This document shows, one piece after another, positions 61,955 through 64,000 of a stretch of DNA of 64,000 bases. The notes under the pieces were generated by a model. The model was given only the letters and a program-made list of their open reading frames with translations. It searched no databases and was not told the DNA's origin. Each line of letters opens with the position of its first letter. Position 1 is the first letter of the stretch. The stretch comes from HGM04593 sp045654885 (GTDB lineage Bacteria; Bacteroidota; Bacteroidia; Bacteroidales; Bacteroidaceae): positions 1 through 64,000 of the forward strand of contig JAZOOF010000011.1 of NCBI GenBank assembly GCA_045654885.1. Direction: 5' to 3'. The position numbers and the translations under genes are program-made.

Positions 61955-63574
61955 TTACACAATAATCTCGCCTGTATACTCTACCCATGTTGTGCCGTTG
62001 TAGGTGACAACAGAGCCGGCAGCAAACCACAGTCTGCTTTCACCGTCGACGGTACGGTTTACATCAGCTGTAAGGATTACAACATCGTTGATGTTTGGCT
62101 CGGCAGGCAACGACGCGGCACTTGTCACGTGCGAAGCGCCCGGGATATCACTCTCGGCAGCCGAACCGTTCACCCAGATGTGCGAATAGCCCTTGAGGCA
62201 GAGGCAGTCGATAGTCATCACCACCTCGCGCTTTGCCTCCTCGCCGTCCACATTCTCGGTCTTTGCATCCTCGTTCTTCATGTAGTAGCGCACGAGGCCG
62301 TTCTCGTCAATGAGGCCACCGCAGTGCGCGTAACCCAAAGCATCGAGTGTAGGGTCATGAACAAGGTCAATGTCGCCGAAGACGGTGTGAATCTTTGTAC
62401 ACTCAATCCCGAACACCTTGTCGCCGCTAACGCTGATGTTCTTGTGGAGTGTGAGGTCAATCTTCTGGATGTCGTTGAGCAGCTGCTTGCCAAGCAACCA
62501 GATGGCTCTCTTGGTGCAATTGAAACCGGTGAACTTGACCATTGAGAGATTGACAAGGTCGGCAAAGGTAATCTTTGACGAGAGGTCATACTGACGCTTG
62601 AACTGCCAACGGATACCCTTTGAGAAGTAGTCCCACTGATAGCCCATGGCATTGTCCATGGCCTGCACCTTGAACTTGCCGGGCTGTCCCACCCACGCTG
62701 TGCGGCAGCTCTCGAGGCGGAACTGACGGAGCACTGCCTCGGCAATCTGCGACTCGTTGAACTGCAGGCGCTTCTTCTGCGCAGCAAAGTAATCACTCAC
62801 AATGCTGTTGCATAGCTGCTTCTGCAAGTACATGCGCTCGGGCACCGGAACAATGGTCGATGGTGCAATGAACTTCTGTGTCTCGTACGCAGCCGATGAC
62901 AACAGGATAATCTCGGTGCCGGCAGGGATGGTTGGAACCACGCAGTAGTCATCGCTAGGGTTTGTCTTTGGACCATTGACAGCCATTGCAATAGGTGCCT
63001 CGGTGGTGCTGTTCTTGCCCACAAAAAAGAGCATGAGGTCAACGCCCGGCAATTCAATCTGCCCTGTGGGGTCATAGCCGTTCACACCTTTACAGATGGC
63101 GGTGTAGTACTCCTGGAAGATTTTTCTCTCGCCTGTTGTGGAGAAAGGAATCTCGGCACGTGTAGCCTTGATACCATTGTACACAGCATTAGTGTAGGCC
63201 TTCGAGCGCTTGTCGTCAATGAGATAGTGGTCTACCTCGAACGATGTCACACGCACCTGACGGCGAATCTTGCGCTTGATGGTGTCGATAACGCTCTCGT
63301 CACTGGCAATGCCTATAATCTGGTCATCGACATCGGCATCGATGAGACTGGGTGATAGCTCGCCGGCATTGGATACTGTTGTCGCCTCACCCGCACCCTG
63401 GGTTGCAAGGCCTGCAATACCCCTTGAGGCTTTTGTTGAGCCGGCAGGAACAACGGTCACTGCTGCAAGCATTGCACCCGCTTCGGCATTGTCAAGTGCA
63501 AAGAGCAGCACCGACACCAAAGAAACAATCACAAAGAGAGGATTCTCTCTCAAGAAATTCAGAATTTTCTTCAT
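61955..63574 (-). CDS. Major capsid protein-like (virion locus B)
   Basis: A 539-residue protein. After a hydrophobic segment (residues ~12-28, PLFVIVSLVSVLLFALD), unusual for a capsid protein, the body contains VTSFEVDHYLIDDKRSKAYT, GYDPTGQIELPGVDLMLFFV, RMYLQKQLCNSIVSDYFAAQ and FGIECTKIHTVFGDIDLVHD, the style of HK97-fold crAss-like/podoviral capsid proteins. The C-terminal ~80 residues (LPAEPNINDVVILTADVNRT...WFAAGSVVTYNGTTWVEYTG) look like an added decoration domain. Intact frame, next to connector-like genes and a probable scaffold. A structure model would confirm. Confidence 0.72.
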   Translation of the reverse strand: MKKILNFLRENPLFVIVSLVSVLLFALDNAEAGAMLAAVTVVPAGSTKASRGIAGLATQGAGEATTVSNAGELSPSLIDADVDDQIIGIASDESVIDTIKRKIRRQVRVTSFEVDHYLIDDKRSKAYTNAVYNGIKATRAEIPFSTTGERKIFQEYYTAICKGVNGYDPTGQIELPGVDLMLFFVGKNSTTEAPIAMAVNGPKTNPSDDYCVVPTIPAGTEIILLSSAAYETQKFIAPSTIVPVPERMYLQKQLCNSIVSDYFAAQKKRLQFNESQIAEAVLRQFRLESCRTAWVGQPGKFKVQAMDNAMGYQWDYFSKGIRWQFKRQYDLSSKITFADLVNLSMVKFTGFNCTKRAIWLLGKQLLNDIQKIDLTLHKNISVSGDKVFGIECTKIHTVFGDIDLVHDPTLDALGYAHCGGLIDENGLVRYYMKNEDAKTENVDGEEAKREVVMTIDCLCLKGYSHIWVNGSAAESDIPGASHVTSAASLPAEPNINDVVILTADVNRTVDGESRLWFAAGSVVTYNGTTWVEYTGEIIV

Positions 63575-63622
63575 GGTTTTAAAAAAGTTTATTGTTAATA
63601 AATAGATTGTCCGTTATCGGAA

Positions 63623-64000
63623 TCAGGCATTGAGAGCCTTTTCAATGAGTGAGTTGCGCGGCCGTTTGCGACCGGTTTCGGGAGCGACACTGCTCATCCC
63701 CTTTGGCAAACCGTCGCCAAAATCCTCTTTCATGCGCCTTATATTGGAATTACGCCCTTTAATGTCGCCGGCAGCAAAGGCATCCTTCACGTCCTGCTCG
63801 TAGGTGATTGCATGGTCCAGAGCCGTGCATACATCGGCTGTGTACTTGCCGGCCATTATTGGGAAAACGAGCCTTTCCCAAACGTTGTCCAAAAAATCGG
63901 ACGGGTCATACCCGCGCTCATTGCAGAAGGCCTCAATCACCGGCATGCTCTCCTCAAGGTTCATCTCGTACTCGCGACGGTCATTGGCAAGGCGCATCAT
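63623..64000 (-). CDS. Probable scaffold-type protein upstream of the capsid gene, start at or beyond window end
   Basis: 125 residues visible: EESMPVIEAFCNERGYDPSD at the N-terminal part, YKAxx-type helices (ADVCTALDHAITYEQDVKDA), then GRNSNIRRMKEDFGDGLPKG and a basic Pro/Arg tail. In crAss-like phages a charged helical protein with a GDGLPxG element commonly precedes the capsid gene and may serve as scaffold. The two Met codons at the very edge (63995-64000) make the true start uncertain. Spacing to the capsid gene is 48 bp. Confidence 0.6.
   Translation of the reverse strand: MMRLANDRREYEMNLEESMPVIEAFCNERGYDPSDFLDNVWERLVFPIMAGKYTADVCTALDHAITYEQDVKDAFAAGDIKGRNSNIRRMKEDFGDGLPKGMSSVAPETGRKRPRNSLIEKALNA

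Noticed and set aside
7741..64000. A single intact prophage spanning both virion loci
   Set aside because: The interval contains the ATP synthase operon and other core genes, and no phage integrase, replication or terminase genes were seen. A rearranged prophage is still possible and is stated in the findings.

Overview
The window is chromosomal DNA of a member of the Bacteroidales. Support comes from the ATP synthase order atpD-atpC-(small membrane gene)-atpB-atpE-atpF-atpH-atpA-atpG, Bacteroidetes-type promoters (TAnnTTTG at about -7), a Bacteroidetes-type tyrosine recombinase, and an NtrC-type regulator / MacB-type efflux locus. The genus cannot be fixed from what I see. Almost all genes lie on the minus strand.

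Layout. 1-7.6 kb: a short peptide gene, then core metabolism (malic enzyme, TIGR02757 protein, dapA, ligA) and a small lipoprotein. 7.7-15.5 kb (virion locus A): a portal-like protein, a 1471-residue internal virion protein and two small partners, plus a small divergent gene with its own promoter and terminator. 15.7-18.3 kb: a DUF3990/DUF3791-type toxin-antitoxin operon, an AT-rich spacer, and an orphan Cas2-like gene with a small membrane protein. 18.5-29.3 kb: an AT-rich defence island of two convergent operons. One is Dcm / dual-GHKL kinase-like ATPase / receiver protein on plus. The other is Dcm / adenine methylase / two paralogous HNH nucleases / SF2 helicase on minus. 29.3-30.7 kb: a 191-bp segment bounded by perfect 19-bp inverted repeats, then a tyrosine recombinase. 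31.1-38.7 kb: the ATP synthase operon. 38.9-41.5 kb: a CI/LexA-like repressor with a divergent gene, a long repeat-rich spacer and a small membrane gene. 41.5-55.5 kb: a tripartite efflux operon (TolC-like, HlyD-like, three FtsX/MacB permeases, one ATPase) and a sigma54-type two-component pair. 55.7-57.1 kb: a hypothetical gene. 57.1-64.0 kb (virion locus B): tail/ring protein, unimolecular spanin, holin, two connector-like proteins, major capsid protein and a probable scaffold, running off the window end.

The most unusual feature is that virion genes of one apparent podovirus/crAss-like type are split into two clean, intact transcription units about 42 kb apart, with ATP synthase and efflux genes between them. 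I saw no terminase, replication or phage integrase gene in the window. The G+C of these loci looks like that of the core genes, unlike the AT-rich defence island. This suggests a domesticated, multi-locus particle such as a gene transfer agent, although a rearranged prophage is not excluded. The second is the invertible segment: its only good promoter match points away from the restriction-modification operon, so the sequenced form looks OFF, and the recombinase next door may switch it.

All functional calls come from reading the translated sequence and recognising motifs. No database search or structure prediction was run.
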